Of a DNA stretch of 64,000 bases, positions 47,368 through 57,895 are shown piece by piece. How positions within the stretch are numbered: position 1 is the first letter of the stretch; each line of letters begins with the position of its first letter. Under the pieces are notes generated by a model. It saw only the letters and a program-made list of their open reading frames with translations. It was not told the DNA's origin and ran no database searches. The translations under genes were made by a program, and so were the position numbers. Origin of the DNA: an uncultured Brachyspira sp. (GTDB lineage Bacteria; Spirochaetota; Brachyspiria; Brachyspirales; Brachyspiraceae); NCBI RefSeq assembly GCF_944390845.1, contig NZ_CALXRM010000001.1, forward strand, positions 1 through 64,000, written 5' to 3'.

Positions 47368-49989
47368 TTAATTATTATTTTCTTTATCTCTGTCAGCTAT
47401 TATCTCTTTTATTGCTAAAATATCATCAAATCCATCTTTACAGTAAAATATTTTAGCAGTATCTCCATAAACTTTTTTACAATCATTTTCTACAAACTCT
47501 TTTGTAAGTGCAGCTCCTCCAAGTATAATAGGTATTTTTAAACCTTTTTCTCTTATATATGCAAGATTATCTTTCATCACTTCAGTAGATTTTACTAAAA
47601 GCCCAGACATTCCTATACAATCTGCATTATGTTCATGATAGGCCTCTAAAAATTTTTCTATAGGAACTTTAGTACCAATATTAACAGTTTCAAATCCATT
47701 ATTTTTTATGATGATTTCAACTAAATTTTTACCAACATCATGCACATCTCCTGCCACAGTACCAAGTATTATTTTAGCAGTTTTTTCTTGTTTTTTCTTC
47801 TCTAAAAATTCAGATAAGAAGTCAACACTTTTCTTCATTACTTCAGCAGAACCTAAAACGAAAGGAAGCTGTATAGTACCTTCACCAAATTTTACACCAA
47901 TATCAGCCATAGTAGGAAGAAGTATTTCATCAATTATAGCCTGTGCAAATTTCTTTTCTCCTCCAAACTCTTCGCTATTTTCTTTCACTTCATTAAGTAA
48001 GTTTTGCATATCTTTCCATTCACCATCAAGCATAGCATCTCTTATAGCTTCCCTTATAGGCTTTTTGATATTTTCTTCTTTATTAAGTTCTTTTTTTTCT
48101 TTTTTATCAGAGAAATGATTTATATAATTTATTAAAGGTTCTTTAGTATTACTTTTATTGTAAATTAATTCTCTTGCTAACTCTATTTCTTTTTCATCTA
48201 TCTTTGAAAGAGGAAGTATTTGAGCTACATTAACAATTGCAGTAGTAAGGCCATGATTAATAGCTTCATACAAAAATACTGAATTCATTATCTTTCTTGC
48301 TTCTTCTTTAAGTCCAAAAGATATATTTGATACACCCAAACTTATAGAACATTCAGGATATTTTTTTGATAATTCTTTAATAGCATTTAAAGTTTCAACT
48401 CCTGCTAAAAAGCTTTTTTCATCACCGCTTGCAAGCGTAAATGTAAGAGGGTCGAATATTATATCATGAGGCAGTATCTTATGAACATTAACAGCACGAT
48501 CATACATTCTTTCAGCCATTCTTAATTTATCTTCGCAAGTAAATGCCATTGATTTTTCATCTATTGTAAGAAGCATAATGGATGCACCATATCTTTTAGC
48601 CAATGAACATATAGTATCAAATTTTTCTTCACCTTGCTCCATATTAGCAGAGTTTATTATTGGCTTTCCGCCATACACTTTTAAAGCAGCTTCTATAACA
48701 TTAGGCTTTATTGCATCTATAACTAAAGGCAAAGAAATTTGTTTAACATAAGCAGAAATAATTTTTGTAATATCTTCTACTTCATCGCGTCCAGCCCAAG
48801 CAGCATTAACATCTATTGCATGACTTCCTGCTTTTACCTGTTTTATACCAACATCAAGCATTCCGTCCATATCGCCCGCAATCATAAGTTCTCTAAATAT
48901 TTTACTTCCTGTAGCATTACTTCTTTCACCAATCATTAATGGTGCTGGATTTTGTTTTATGCTTACAACATTAAATAAACTTGCTATATAAGGTCTTTGT
49001 TTATCTAATATAGGCTTTTTAGGTTTTATACCTTTTACTTTATCAGCCAAAGCCTTTATATGGAGTGGAGTAGTGCCGCAGCATCCTCCTATAAATGCAA
49101 GTCCGTCTAATTCAAAAAACTTACTATTAATATTTGCAAACTCTTCAGGTGTCATACTATAATATGCTTTTCCGCCTCTATTTTCTGGAAGTCCTGCATT
49201 ACTATGTATCGATATAGGAAGACATGATATTTCTGAAAGCCTTTTTATATGACGCATTGCCATATCCGGACCAGTACCGCAATTCATACCAATAGAAAAT
49301 ATATCCAAATTTGAAAGTATAGTATATGCTGTTTCTATATCTGTACCTAAAAGCATAGTACCTTCTTTTTCTATAGTAACAGATACCATTATTGGAATTT
49401 CTTTATTAAGTTTTTTAGCAGTATCATTAACCGCTAGTATTGCAGCTTTTAATTGCAAAACATCTTGTGCAGTTTCAAGAAGTATTATATCAATACCTCC
49501 ATCTATTAATCCTCTTGCAGCTTCTGTATATCCATTGTACATTTCATCAAAACTAATTTGTCCTAAACTAGGAAGTTTTACTCCAGGTCCTAAACTGCCG
49601 GCAATAAATATATCTCTATTTAAATCTCCTTTTAAATTAGGATTTTTTAAATATTCTTCTCTTGCCTCATTAGCTATTAATGCAGCACTTTTAGCTAGTT
49701 CATAAGTTTTATCTGCAATGTCATATTCACTTAAAACCCAAGGTATAGCTCCGAAACTGTTTGTCTTTGTTATATTTGCATTAGCATTCAAATAATCTAT
49801 ATGTATTTCTTTCATTATATTTGGAGCAGTTATATTCAGTATTTCATTACAACCTTCTATATTATTTCCATTTATAATCCAAGATTCTTTTTTAATTTCT
49901 TTCTTTTGAAGTTCTGTACCTGTTGCACCATCTATTATTAAATATTGTTCTTTTATAAGTTCTTTTAATTTTTCTTTAATATTATTCAT
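47368..49989 (-). CDS. metH: Cobalamin-dependent methionine synthase, lacking the activation domain
   Basis: Transfers the methyl group of 5-methyl-THF to homocysteine via cobalamin. The domains in order are homocysteine-binding (about 1-310; zinc Cys in GMNCGTGP and GGCCGTTP), pterin-binding (about 340-585), cobalamin cap (about 650-735) and cobalamin-binding (about 740-870), with lower axial ligand His750 (GDVHDVGKN). At 873 aa it is shorter than the 1200 aa of E. coli MetH because the activation domain is a separate gene. GGAG precedes the ATG. Confidence 0.95.
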   Translation of the reverse strand: MNNIKEKLKELIKEQYLIIDGATGTELQKKEIKKESWIINGNNIEGCNEILNITAPNIMKEIHIDYLNANANITKTNSFGAIPWVLSEYDIADKTYELAKSAALIANEAREEYLKNPNLKGDLNRDIFIAGSLGPGVKLPSLGQISFDEMYNGYTEAARGLIDGGIDIILLETAQDVLQLKAAILAVNDTAKKLNKEIPIMVSVTIEKEGTMLLGTDIETAYTILSNLDIFSIGMNCGTGPDMAMRHIKRLSEISCLPISIHSNAGLPENRGGKAYYSMTPEEFANINSKFFELDGLAFIGGCCGTTPLHIKALADKVKGIKPKKPILDKQRPYIASLFNVVSIKQNPAPLMIGERSNATGSKIFRELMIAGDMDGMLDVGIKQVKAGSHAIDVNAAWAGRDEVEDITKIISAYVKQISLPLVIDAIKPNVIEAALKVYGGKPIINSANMEQGEEKFDTICSLAKRYGASIMLLTIDEKSMAFTCEDKLRMAERMYDRAVNVHKILPHDIIFDPLTFTLASGDEKSFLAGVETLNAIKELSKKYPECSISLGVSNISFGLKEEARKIMNSVFLYEAINHGLTTAIVNVAQILPLSKIDEKEIELARELIYNKSNTKEPLINYINHFSDKKEKKELNKEENIKKPIREAIRDAMLDGEWKDMQNLLNEVKENSEEFGGEKKFAQAIIDEILLPTMADIGVKFGEGTIQLPFVLGSAEVMKKSVDFLSEFLEKKKQEKTAKIILGTVAGDVHDVGKNLVEIIIKNNGFETVNIGTKVPIEKFLEAYHEHNADCIGMSGLLVKSTEVMKDNLAYIREKGLKIPIILGGAALTKEFVENDCKKVYGDTAKIFYCKDGFDDILAIKEIIADRDKENNN

Positions 49990-50029
49990 TATTCAAGCTC
50001 CAATTTTTATATAAAACTGCATTTTGACT

Positions 50030-50058
50030 ATTCTAATATAAAAATATAAATATAACAA
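50030..50058 (-). promoter_or_regulatory. metH promoter
   Basis: On the minus strand, TTGTTA (50053-50058), a 17-base spacer and TAGAAT (50030-50035). The leader before the ATG is only about 35 bases, so there is no room for a cobalamin or SAM riboswitch. Confidence 0.5.
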
Positions 50059-50122
50059 GTTTTAACTTCTATTAACAATAAAAATATTATTAACAATTAT
50101 AAAAAAAATTTTATTATAATCA

Positions 50123-50150
50123 TTGACAAATAAAGTTATTGTAGTATACT
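50123..50150 (+). promoter_or_regulatory. Chemoreceptor gene promoter
   Basis: TTGACA (50123-50128), a 16-base spacer and TATACT (50145-50150). It gives an mRNA leader of about 90 bases with no strong structure seen. Confidence 0.6.
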
Positions 50151-50247
50151 AAAAATATGGATATTAATACATATTATTATTATTTCCAGTTATTGTCCTC
50201 AGTTTCTTTATTTTCCATTAATAATATAATCAGCCAAAGGATTTTTT

Positions 50248-52065
50248 ATGATTAATTTATACAAAAAAAATAAACTTATTTTAAGCTTCATAATACCTTA
50301 TACAATTTGTATAATGGTTATATTTATAGCAGTTTTGTCTTTATATATACCAAAATATAAAAATGATTTTATTGCTATGTCTAAAGATAATGCAAAATTA
50401 TTATCCAATACATTAGACAACAATATGTATGCAATAAAGAAACAAATGGAAATATTTTCTTCATATTTGGAAGCAGAATATTATACAAATAATTTCCCTA
50501 CTATAATGTCAAATATAGTTAGAAGAGATAATGATATAGCAAATATATATTTTGCAACAACTGTTCCATATAAAGATGGAGGAGTAATGTTTAATAGTGC
50601 ACCTTTGCCATCAGATTATGATCAAACTACAAGAGAATGGTTTATAAAAGCACTAGAAACTACAAATATATTTATATCAAATCCATATATTGATGTTGTT
50701 ACAGAATCATTAGCCATAGCATTCAGTAAAGCGATTTATAATTCTGATAACACAGTGCGAGGAATATTAGGTGTAGATATAATATTTAATGAACTTGCAA
50801 ATGATACTTTATCCAATGCAATGATATACAATTATAATATAAGTTTAATAAATGGAGAAGGAATTTATTTTTATCATAAAAATCAAAATGCTATTTTAAA
50901 AGAAAATATATTTAATAATGCAATATTTTCAGACCATAAAAATGATATCTTAGGAAGCGATTCATTTGCATTTATAAAAAATAAAAAATTATATATGAGT
51001 ACAAACATAAAAAATACTCCATGGTATTTAATAGTAGAAGCTAATATAGATATTTTAGAATGGAATGTTCTTAGACTTATTATTGTTATGATAGTAGGAT
51101 TTATAATGTTAATATTAATGGAGTCAATACTTGTTACAATAATAGCAAAACCTATATCAAACACTTTAAACAATACAATAAAAATTGTAGAATCTATGTC
51201 TGAAGGAAATTTCAATGCCTCATTTAATAAAAAAGAATTAGAAAAAAAGAATGAAACTGGAACTCTAGTTAGGGCAATGAAAATGATGCAAAACAAATTA
51301 GGCAGCATTATTCATAACTTAAAAAATGAAATTAACGGCATTAATAGTTCTATGGAAATAATAAATAATGGAAATAAAAATTTATCACAAAGAGTTTCTG
51401 TACAATCTTCTTCATTAGAAGAATTAACAAGCTCAATAGAATTTGTATTCTCATCTATAAAAGATACAGTAGTTAATACAGACAATGCTAAAAAAACAAG
51501 TGATAATATGTTGGAATCAACAATAAGAGGAGTAAATGCTATAAAAGATACTGCTAAAAATGTTATAGAAGTATCTGAATATAGTAAAAAAATAGCAAAT
51601 ATTACTTCTATAATAGAATCAATAGCTTTTCAAACAAATATATTAGCTCTCAATGCTTCAGTTGAGGCTGCACGGGCTGGTGATCAAGGTAAAGGATTTG
51701 CAGTGGTTGCTTCAGAAGTAAGGAATCTATCTACTAATGTAAGCAGTGCAGCAAAAGATATAAGTACTATAGTAAGTGAAACTATAAAAAAAATAGAAGT
51801 AGGAGAAACTACAGTAAGAGAATCTTCTAAAGCATTGGAAGAAATAGAAACTTTTGCAAATGAAATGTCTGATATATTAGTATCTATATTACAATCTATA
51901 AAAGATGAAGAAGAAAGTATGTCAAAAATAAATACTGCTGTTACTGAACTTAATAATATTAATTATACAAATTCAAATATAGCTGAACAAGGGGCAAATG
52001 AAAGTAATAATATACTTGAAAAAACAGAAAATATAGTTAATGAAGTATCTTATTTTAAATTTTAA
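50248..52065 (+). CDS. Methyl-accepting chemotaxis protein
   Basis: A 605-aa transmembrane receptor: TM1 (about 12-35), a periplasmic dCache-type sensor (about 40-275, with [20 protein letters not shown] and [20 protein letters not shown]), TM2 (about 280-300), HAMP (about 300-355) and a cytoplasmic signalling coiled coil with hairpin tip [27 protein letters not shown]. The ligand is unknown. It would feed the che proteins encoded at 15.5-23.5 kb. It is monocistronic. Confidence 0.93.
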   Translation: MINLYKKNKLILSFIIPYTICIMVIFIAVLSLYIPKYKNDFIAMSKDNAKLLSNTLDNNMYAIKKQMEIFSSYLEAEYYTNNFPTIMSNIVRRDNDIANIYFATTVPYKDGGVMFNSAPLPSDYDQTTREWFIKALETTNIFISNPYIDVVTESLAIAFSKAIYNSDNTVRGILGVDIIFNELANDTLSNAMIYNYNISLINGEGIYFYHKNQNAILKENIFNNAIFSDHKNDILGSDSFAFIKNKKLYMSTNIKNTPWYLIVEANIDILEWNVLRLIIVMIVGFIMLILMESILVTIIAKPISNTLNNTIKIVESMSEGNFNASFNKKELEKKNETGTLVRAMKMMQNKLGSIIHNLKNEINGINSSMEIINNGNKNLSQRVSVQSSSLEELTSSIEFVFSSIKDTVVNTDNAKKTSDNMLESTIRGVNAIKDTAKNVIEVSEYSKKIANITSIIESIAFQTNILALNASVEAARAGDQGKGFAVVASEVRNLSTNVSSAAKDISTIVSETIKKIEVGETTVRESSKALEEIETFANEMSDILVSILQSIKDEEESMSKINTAVTELNNINYTNSNIAEQGANESNNILEKTENIVNEVSYFKF

Positions 52066-52176
52066 AGCTTATTTTTTTATTTATTGTGATAAAAACTATA
52101 AATTACGCATTATTTTTAATATAAAAAATCAATTAATACGAATTATTATTTAGTAAAAGTAATATTTGATACCATA

Positions 52177-52204
52177 TTGACATTTTATTTTCATACTATA
52201 TAAT
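52177..52204 (+). promoter_or_regulatory. Promoter of the polysaccharide operon
   Basis: TTGACA (52177-52182), a 16-base spacer and a perfect TATAAT (52199-52204), 46 bases before the first gene. Confidence 0.65.
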
Positions 52205-52250
52205 AGTAGAATTATATATTTTTTACTATTTAGTTTATTGAGGTAGTATT

Positions 52251-53492
52251 TTGAATAATATTTTTGATAATATACTATATAGATTAGATGCTTCTAAAAA
52301 AAAATCCCCATCTGTTTTTATTTCAATAATTATTCCTGTATATAATACAGAAAAATATCTTAACAGATGTATTAATAGTATAATAAATCAAAAATTTCAA
52401 AATTTTGAAATAATTATAGTTAATGATTGTTCACCAGGAAATTGTGAAGAAATTATAAAACAATATAATAATAATAAAATAATATATATAAAAAACGAGC
52501 AGAATTTAGGCAGTGCTTGGACCAGAATTAATGGATTATCTTATGCTACTGGAAAATATGTACATTTTGTAGATAGTGATGATTGGATTGTAGATGACAG
52601 TTATGATAAAATATTTAAATATTTAAAAAGAAATTTTGATGCATTATATTTTAATGGCGTATATGCTGATGACGAAAAAACTTGGGAATATAGTTTTCAT
52701 ATACCAGAAGATTCTAAATTATATGGTAAAAGAATTGCATTTGATAAAATGTTTTTCAATGATGCACAAAAAAGAACATTGTGGTGTAGGGTATTCAAAA
52801 GAGATATAGCAATTAATGGTGCTAAATATATGCCTAGAGAACATATTAGTGTTGCTGATGATTGGATATTAAATTTATTCATATTATTTCACACAAAAAA
52901 TTATAGAAGTGTTTCTGACATATTTTATTATTATTACCAAGACAACCCAAATGCTGTTACAGCTATAGTAGAAAATAAAAAAAATAATACTATTTCTTTT
53001 AATAAATTAAATAACAATCTTAGACAATTATATATTTCCTACAATGCCGTGGTTAGTTTTTTAAAAGAAAAAAAAGTTTGGAATATATATAGATCTTCTT
53101 GGGTATTATATATAATAAGGGATTTAAAATATAGTTTTATAGAACCATTTAAAAACTTTGACGGTTATTTTAACTATTTGTTGAATGAAGATAAAGATAA
53201 ATACACAAAAGAAAGTTTAGAGTATTTTAATTCTAATATATCAAATTTAAATATATTAAATTTCTTATATCTAAATTTATTAGATGCTTCAGGTATTTGG
53301 GAAAGAAATTCTTTTAAATATTCTTTAATATCTTTATTATATAAGTTATATACATCGATTATTAGAATTAGAAATTATCCGCAAGCTGTATTTAAAATAA
53401 ATGTAACCAAAAATAATGAATATAGAAGAATGTATATAAGGTTATTATTTTTTAAAATAACACTAAAATTAAAATCAAAAGATGGAAAATAA
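52251..53492 (+). CDS. Glycosyltransferase family 2
   Basis: A 413-aa GT-A enzyme adding a sugar from a nucleotide donor to a surface glycan. The N-terminal region has VFISIIIPVYNTEKYLNRCINS and the metal-binding DSDD (HFVDSDDWIV). The C-terminal part is divergent and ends in RMYIRLLFFKITLKLK. The start is TTG at 52251, with GAGG 7 bases upstream. First gene of an operon reaching to 59143. Confidence 0.9.
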   Translation: MNNIFDNILYRLDASKKKSPSVFISIIIPVYNTEKYLNRCINSIINQKFQNFEIIIVNDCSPGNCEEIIKQYNNNKIIYIKNEQNLGSAWTRINGLSYATGKYVHFVDSDDWIVDDSYDKIFKYLKRNFDALYFNGVYADDEKTWEYSFHIPEDSKLYGKRIAFDKMFFNDAQKRTLWCRVFKRDIAINGAKYMPREHISVADDWILNLFILFHTKNYRSVSDIFYYYYQDNPNAVTAIVENKKNNTISFNKLNNNLRQLYISYNAVVSFLKEKKVWNIYRSSWVLYIIRDLKYSFIEPFKNFDGYFNYLLNEDKDKYTKESLEYFNSNISNLNILNFLYLNLLDASGIWERNSFKYSLISLLYKLYTSIIRIRNYPQAVFKINVTKNNEYRRMYIRLLFFKITLKLKSKDGK

Positions 53493-53493
53493 T

Positions 53494-54606
53494 ATGTATG
53501 AATATTTAATAGTTGGAGCCGGTATTTCAGGTTCTGTACTCGCTAATCTAATAGCTAATAAACTCAATAAAAAAGTATTAGTAATAGACAAAAAAGATCA
53601 TATAGCTGGTAATTGTTATGATTATAAGGATAAAAACGGAATAACTATTCATAAATATGGTGCTCATATATTTCATACAAACAATAAAGAAGTATGGGAT
53701 TATATTTCTGAATTTACAAAATGGAATTATTTTTACAATAAAGTTAATGTTGTTATAGAAGGAAATAAGGTTTCATTACCATTTACTTTAAAAACTTTAC
53801 GAGAGCTATTTTCTCCAAATATGTCATCAACAATAGAAAAAAAACTTATAGATAAATATGGTTACGGCATAAAAGTACCTATATTAGAATTTTTAAATAG
53901 TGAAGATAAAGATTTAAAATTTATTGGTAATTATGTTTATGAAAATATTTTTAAAAATTATACTATAAAACAATGGGGATTAAAACCAGAAGAAATTGAT
54001 CCTACAGTTACAGCACGCGTACCAATTTATATATCTAATGATGTAAGATATTTCCAAGATAAATACCAAGGAATACCTTTAAATGGTTATACTAATTTAA
54101 TAAATAATATATTAAATCATAAAAATATTACAGTTCAATTAAATACTGAATATAAAGATTTAGAAAATTACAATTTTAATTGCATATTTCATACTGGTGC
54201 TATAGATGAATATTTCAATTATAAATTTGGCGAATTATCGTATAGAAGTCTTAAATTTGATATTCAAACTATAAATAAAGAATATTATCAAAATACAGCT
54301 GTAACTAACTATCCTAATGACTATGATTTTACACGCATAATAGAACATAAATATTTTTTAGATGAAAAAAGTGATAAAACAACTATTTCTATAGAATATC
54401 CTGAAGCATTTGAAGTTGGTAAAAATGAAAGATATTATCCTATTTCAAATGATAAAAATAATAAATTATACAATATGTATTTGGAAGAAGCCAAAAAAAT
54501 CAATAATTTACATTTCTTAGGTAGACTTGGAGATTATAAATATTACAATATGGATTTAGCTGTAGAAAGAGTTTTATCCTTTTTTAAGGAGAAATTTAAT
54601 GCCTAA
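53494..54606 (+). CDS. glf: UDP-galactopyranose mutase
   Basis: A flavoenzyme converting UDP-galactopyranose to UDP-galactofuranose, which shows that the glycan made here contains galactofuranose. The FAD-binding motif YLIVGAGISGSVLANLIAN is at the N-terminus. The motif HIAGNCYDY and the substrate loop NYTIKQWGLKPEEID are present. The ATG at 53494 gives the family N-terminus; the ATG at 53482 overlaps the previous gene and is less likely. Full length (370 aa). Its end overlaps the next GT gene by 8 bases. Confidence 0.95.
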   Translation: MYEYLIVGAGISGSVLANLIANKLNKKVLVIDKKDHIAGNCYDYKDKNGITIHKYGAHIFHTNNKEVWDYISEFTKWNYFYNKVNVVIEGNKVSLPFTLKTLRELFSPNMSSTIEKKLIDKYGYGIKVPILEFLNSEDKDLKFIGNYVYENIFKNYTIKQWGLKPEEIDPTVTARVPIYISNDVRYFQDKYQGIPLNGYTNLINNILNHKNITVQLNTEYKDLENYNFNCIFHTGAIDEYFNYKFGELSYRSLKFDIQTINKEYYQNTAVTNYPNDYDFTRIIEHKYFLDEKSDKTTISIEYPEAFEVGKNERYYPISNDKNNKLYNMYLEEAKKINNLHFLGRLGDYKYYNMDLAVERVLSFFKEKFNA

Positions 54607-55771
54607 AGTTTCTATTATTATGCCTACATACAATGTAGAAAAATATTTTAGACAATGTTTAGAAAGTGTAATAAATCAAACACTAAAAGACATAGAAATC
54701 ATACCTGTAGATGACGGCAGTCCTGATAATTGCGGAAGAATTATGGATGAATATGCCCTTAAAGATGAGAGAGTAAAACCTATACATAAAACTAATGGAG
54801 GATATGGAACAGCTGTAAATATTGGTATAGAAAAAGCAACTGGAGAATATATTGCTATACTTGAAACAGATGATTGGGTAGAACCAAATGCTTATGAATT
54901 ATTATATAATAATGCTAAAAAAAATAATACTGATATTACAAAATGTGCATTTTATTATTATAATTCGTATGATATCATACAAAATAGAAAATATACAGAA
55001 TATAATAATAATTTATTTGTAAATATAATAGATAATGCTCCTGAAAATACATTTAATATTTCAGAATATCCTGAATTATTATTTTTTCATGCATCTGTTT
55101 GGGCTGCTGTATACAAAAAAGAATTTATAAAAAATATCAAATTCATAGAAAAAGAATACTATCAAGATTTTCCATTCGCTATGGAGGCTTTATGTAAAGC
55201 AAAATCAATATCTATAGTAAAAGAATATTTAATTCATTACAGAATGGAAGATGGTCAAAATTCTTCAACTAGCCAAAAAAATCAAAAATTATTACATATG
55301 GCTATTAACACTATAAGAGGAAAAGAAATTATAAAAAAATATCAATTATATGATAATTTAAAAGAACAATTTTATTTCCATGCCATTTTAGCAAATATAG
55401 GATTTTATAAAAATATTCAATTAAAATACAAAAAAAAATATTTATTATTATTAAAAGATATTTTCCAAGAATTAGCTAACGATAAAAATTTTAGATATAT
55501 TTATTTTTCAAATGAACAAAAAAAATTGGTAAATGATGTTTTAAATAAGCCGGTTTTCCATATAATGTTAAAGTGGTATTTTAAATATATTAAATCATTT
55601 TTTATCTATAAATATAATTATCAAAAATATAATATAATTGTATTATTTAAATTTATCAAAATAACTAGAAAATCGACTCTATTAGAATTGAACAATAAGA
55701 TTAATAATTTAGAATATATGATATTAGAGTTAAATGATAAACTCAATAAAAATAACAAGGAAAATAAATGA
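54599..55771 (+). CDS. Glycosyltransferase family 2
   Basis: A 390-aa GT-A enzyme with VSIIMPTYNVEKYFRQCLES and a catalytic ETDD motif (IAILETDDWVE). AAGGAG precedes the ATG, within the 3' end of glf. The last 35 residues are a Leu/Asn-rich coiled coil (LELNNKINNLEYMILELNDKL). Its stop overlaps a 27-codon ORF by ATGA. Donor and acceptor are unknown; being beside glf it may be a galactofuranosyltransferase. Confidence 0.88.
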   Translation: MPKVSIIMPTYNVEKYFRQCLESVINQTLKDIEIIPVDDGSPDNCGRIMDEYALKDERVKPIHKTNGGYGTAVNIGIEKATGEYIAILETDDWVEPNAYELLYNNAKKNNTDITKCAFYYYNSYDIIQNRKYTEYNNNLFVNIIDNAPENTFNISEYPELLFFHASVWAAVYKKEFIKNIKFIEKEYYQDFPFAMEALCKAKSISIVKEYLIHYRMEDGQNSSTSQKNQKLLHMAINTIRGKEIIKKYQLYDNLKEQFYFHAILANIGFYKNIQLKYKKKYLLLLKDIFQELANDKNFRYIYFSNEQKKLVNDVLNKPVFHIMLKWYFKYIKSFFIYKYNYQKYNIIVLFKFIKITRKSTLLELNNKINNLEYMILELNDKLNKNNKENK

Positions 55772-55851
55772 ATAAATATACAATAAATAATATAGTTTTG
55801 TGTATACCAATTAAAAAAATTAATAAACTTATTAAAAGGGACTATTTATAA
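55768..55851 (+). CDS. Possible 27-residue peptide coupled to the upstream GT
   Basis: The ATG overlaps the GT stop as ATGA, and AAGGA lies 6 bases upstream. The peptide contains NNIVLCIPIKKINKLIK, which resembles short hydrophobic-basic tails at the ends of the neighbouring GT and HAD proteins. It may be a remnant of a truncated gene or a real microprotein. The ribosome binding site is the main support. Confidence 0.35.
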   Translation: MNKYTINNIVLCIPIKKINKLIKRDYL

Positions 55852-55876
55852 GTTTAATTAATAGGATTAACAAACT

Positions 55877-57841
55877 ATGATAAATAAAGAAAATGTATAT
55901 AAATTATATTCATTTGATATATTTGATACTTTAATTACAAGAAAAACTGCCACTCCTCTAGGCATATTCTTACTTATGCAAGATAGGCTTAAATCTTATG
56001 ATATAGATAAATATATAAAAAACAACTTTTATTATATAAGAATTGAGACTGAAAGATATTTAAGAAAATATTTCTGTAATGCAGAAAATGAGGACATAAC
56101 ATTATTTGCCATATATGATTTAATAGCTAATAATTACAATTTATCAGAAAAAGAGAAAAACACTTTAATAGATCTAGAAATAAAATTAGAGTACGAAAAT
56201 TCTGTACCAATTTATGATAATATAAAGCTAATAGAAGAATTGGTAAAAAATAATAATAAAGTTATATTAATAAGCGATATGTATTTATCAACAGATATAA
56301 TACGTAATATGCTATTAAAACATAGTAATGTTTTCGAAAAAATAAAAATATATGTTTCTTCTGATGTACAAAAAGCTAAATTCACTGGAAATTTATATAA
56401 ATTAATAAAAGAAAAAGAAGAAATAGAATATACAGATTGGATTCATAAAGGTGATAATAAATATGCTGACATAAAAATGGCAGAAGAGTTATCAATAAAT
56501 ACTGAATTGTATGCATTTGAACCACTAATGGAATTTGAAAATAGATTATTAAAACATTACCATAAAAGCTGTTTAGTTCAATTAGTTATTGGTATGAATA
56601 GAAACTTAAGATTATCCAATAAAAAAAATATTCAAACAGATTTAGGTATATCTTTAGGAGGACCAGTTCTATATTTTTATGTTAATTGGCTTTTGGAAAG
56701 TGCTATAAAAAATAACATAAAAAGTTTGTATTTTATTGCAAGAGATGGATTTATATTAAAAAATATTGCAGATATAATAATAAAATCAAAAGAACTAAAT
56801 TTAAAAACTTACTATATATATGGCTCAAGAGAAGCATGGCAAATTCCAACTGTAGTAGGCGGAGTACCAATACCACAATCATTTTTAGGGAAATCACATA
56901 CTATACATGATTTAGTATGCTTTTTACAAATATCAAAAAAAGATTTATTTAGATTCTTACCAAAAAAATATAGAAATATTAATAAAAAATTAAATGATAC
57001 AATAAGAAAAGAACTCTATGAAAATTTATTTTTAAATGAACTTTTTATAGAATTCCTAAAAGAAAAACATAAAGAAAAATATGATCTGCTTATAAAATAT
57101 TTATACCAAGAAATAAATTTTGATGAAAATTTTGCATTTGTAGATTTAAGAGGTACAGGAGAAACTTTAGATTATTTAGCAACTGTTTTAAATAAAAAAT
57201 TTAAAATTTATTTATTATATAGAGCACCTTATTCAGAAAAGCACAATATACAAACTTATAATTTTTTTAATCAAGCTTCATATATAAATGTAGTAATAGA
57301 AATATTAGCAAGAGCATTACATGGTCAAACTATAGGATATGAAATGTCAAATGGTAAAATAATTCCTATATTTGAAAATTCTGAAGTAGAAGCTATAAAT
57401 AATATTGGTTATAAAGATTATATTGATGGAATAAAGATATTTGCAAAAGAATATTGTATGAATGATAGTAACAATTTAGATGAATTAAATTTGAACTTTT
57501 TTATAGAATACCAAAAATATTTATTATATTTTGTTACTAATCAAGAAATAATTAATTTTATAGGTTCTATACCTTTTAAAATTGATGGAAAGTCAGAAAA
57601 ATTAGAAGAATACGGACCTTCTATTTCTGTTATTAATTTATTTAAATACTTTTTCACTAATAAAAAATATTTAAATTTTCATATATCATTAGGAAGAAGT
57701 TCTAAATTTATTAAAAAATTACATAAAAAGATTAATAATATGAATGTTAATCTTTTTTTAATAAAAATAAATATTAATAAAAGACAAAGATACTCTTACA
57801 TATCATTATTTGGAATAAAAATATGCATAAAAAATACTTGA
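55877..57841 (+). CDS. HAD-superfamily protein of the polysaccharide cluster (COG5610-like)
   Basis: A 654-aa protein. The N-terminal HAD domain (about 8-215) has FDIFDTLITRKT (nucleophile D14; the +2 position is Phe16, as in non-phosphatase HADs), VILISDMYLS and HKGDNKYADIKMAEEL. A long second region (about 240-600) has IKSLYFIARDGFILKNI and FAFVDLRGTGETLDYLA. Such proteins occur in capsule and glycan loci but their reaction is unsettled. It ends RYSYISLFGIKICIKNT, a motif shared with its neighbours. Confidence 0.75.
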   Translation: MINKENVYKLYSFDIFDTLITRKTATPLGIFLLMQDRLKSYDIDKYIKNNFYYIRIETERYLRKYFCNAENEDITLFAIYDLIANNYNLSEKEKNTLIDLEIKLEYENSVPIYDNIKLIEELVKNNNKVILISDMYLSTDIIRNMLLKHSNVFEKIKIYVSSDVQKAKFTGNLYKLIKEKEEIEYTDWIHKGDNKYADIKMAEELSINTELYAFEPLMEFENRLLKHYHKSCLVQLVIGMNRNLRLSNKKNIQTDLGISLGGPVLYFYVNWLLESAIKNNIKSLYFIARDGFILKNIADIIIKSKELNLKTYYIYGSREAWQIPTVVGGVPIPQSFLGKSHTIHDLVCFLQISKKDLFRFLPKKYRNINKKLNDTIRKELYENLFLNELFIEFLKEKHKEKYDLLIKYLYQEINFDENFAFVDLRGTGETLDYLATVLNKKFKIYLLYRAPYSEKHNIQTYNFFNQASYINVVIEILARALHGQTIGYEMSNGKIIPIFENSEVEAINNIGYKDYIDGIKIFAKEYCMNDSNNLDELNLNFFIEYQKYLLYFVTNQEIINFIGSIPFKIDGKSEKLEEYGPSISVINLFKYFFTNKKYLNFHISLGRSSKFIKKLHKKINNMNVNLFLIKININKRQRYSYISLFGIKICIKNT

Positions 57842-57895
57842 TATGTTGAGTAAGTTATTATTATTGAACTTAAATAAAAATTAGGGTTATTAATT

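Noticed and set aside
47708-48118. 136-codon plus-strand ORF within metH
   Set aside because: A Ser/Phe-rich shadow of the cobalamin-binding coding region.
49990-50247. Possible riboswitch between metH and the chemoreceptor gene
   Set aside because: The leader on the metH side is about 35 bases, and no cobalamin or SAM box is visible on either strand.
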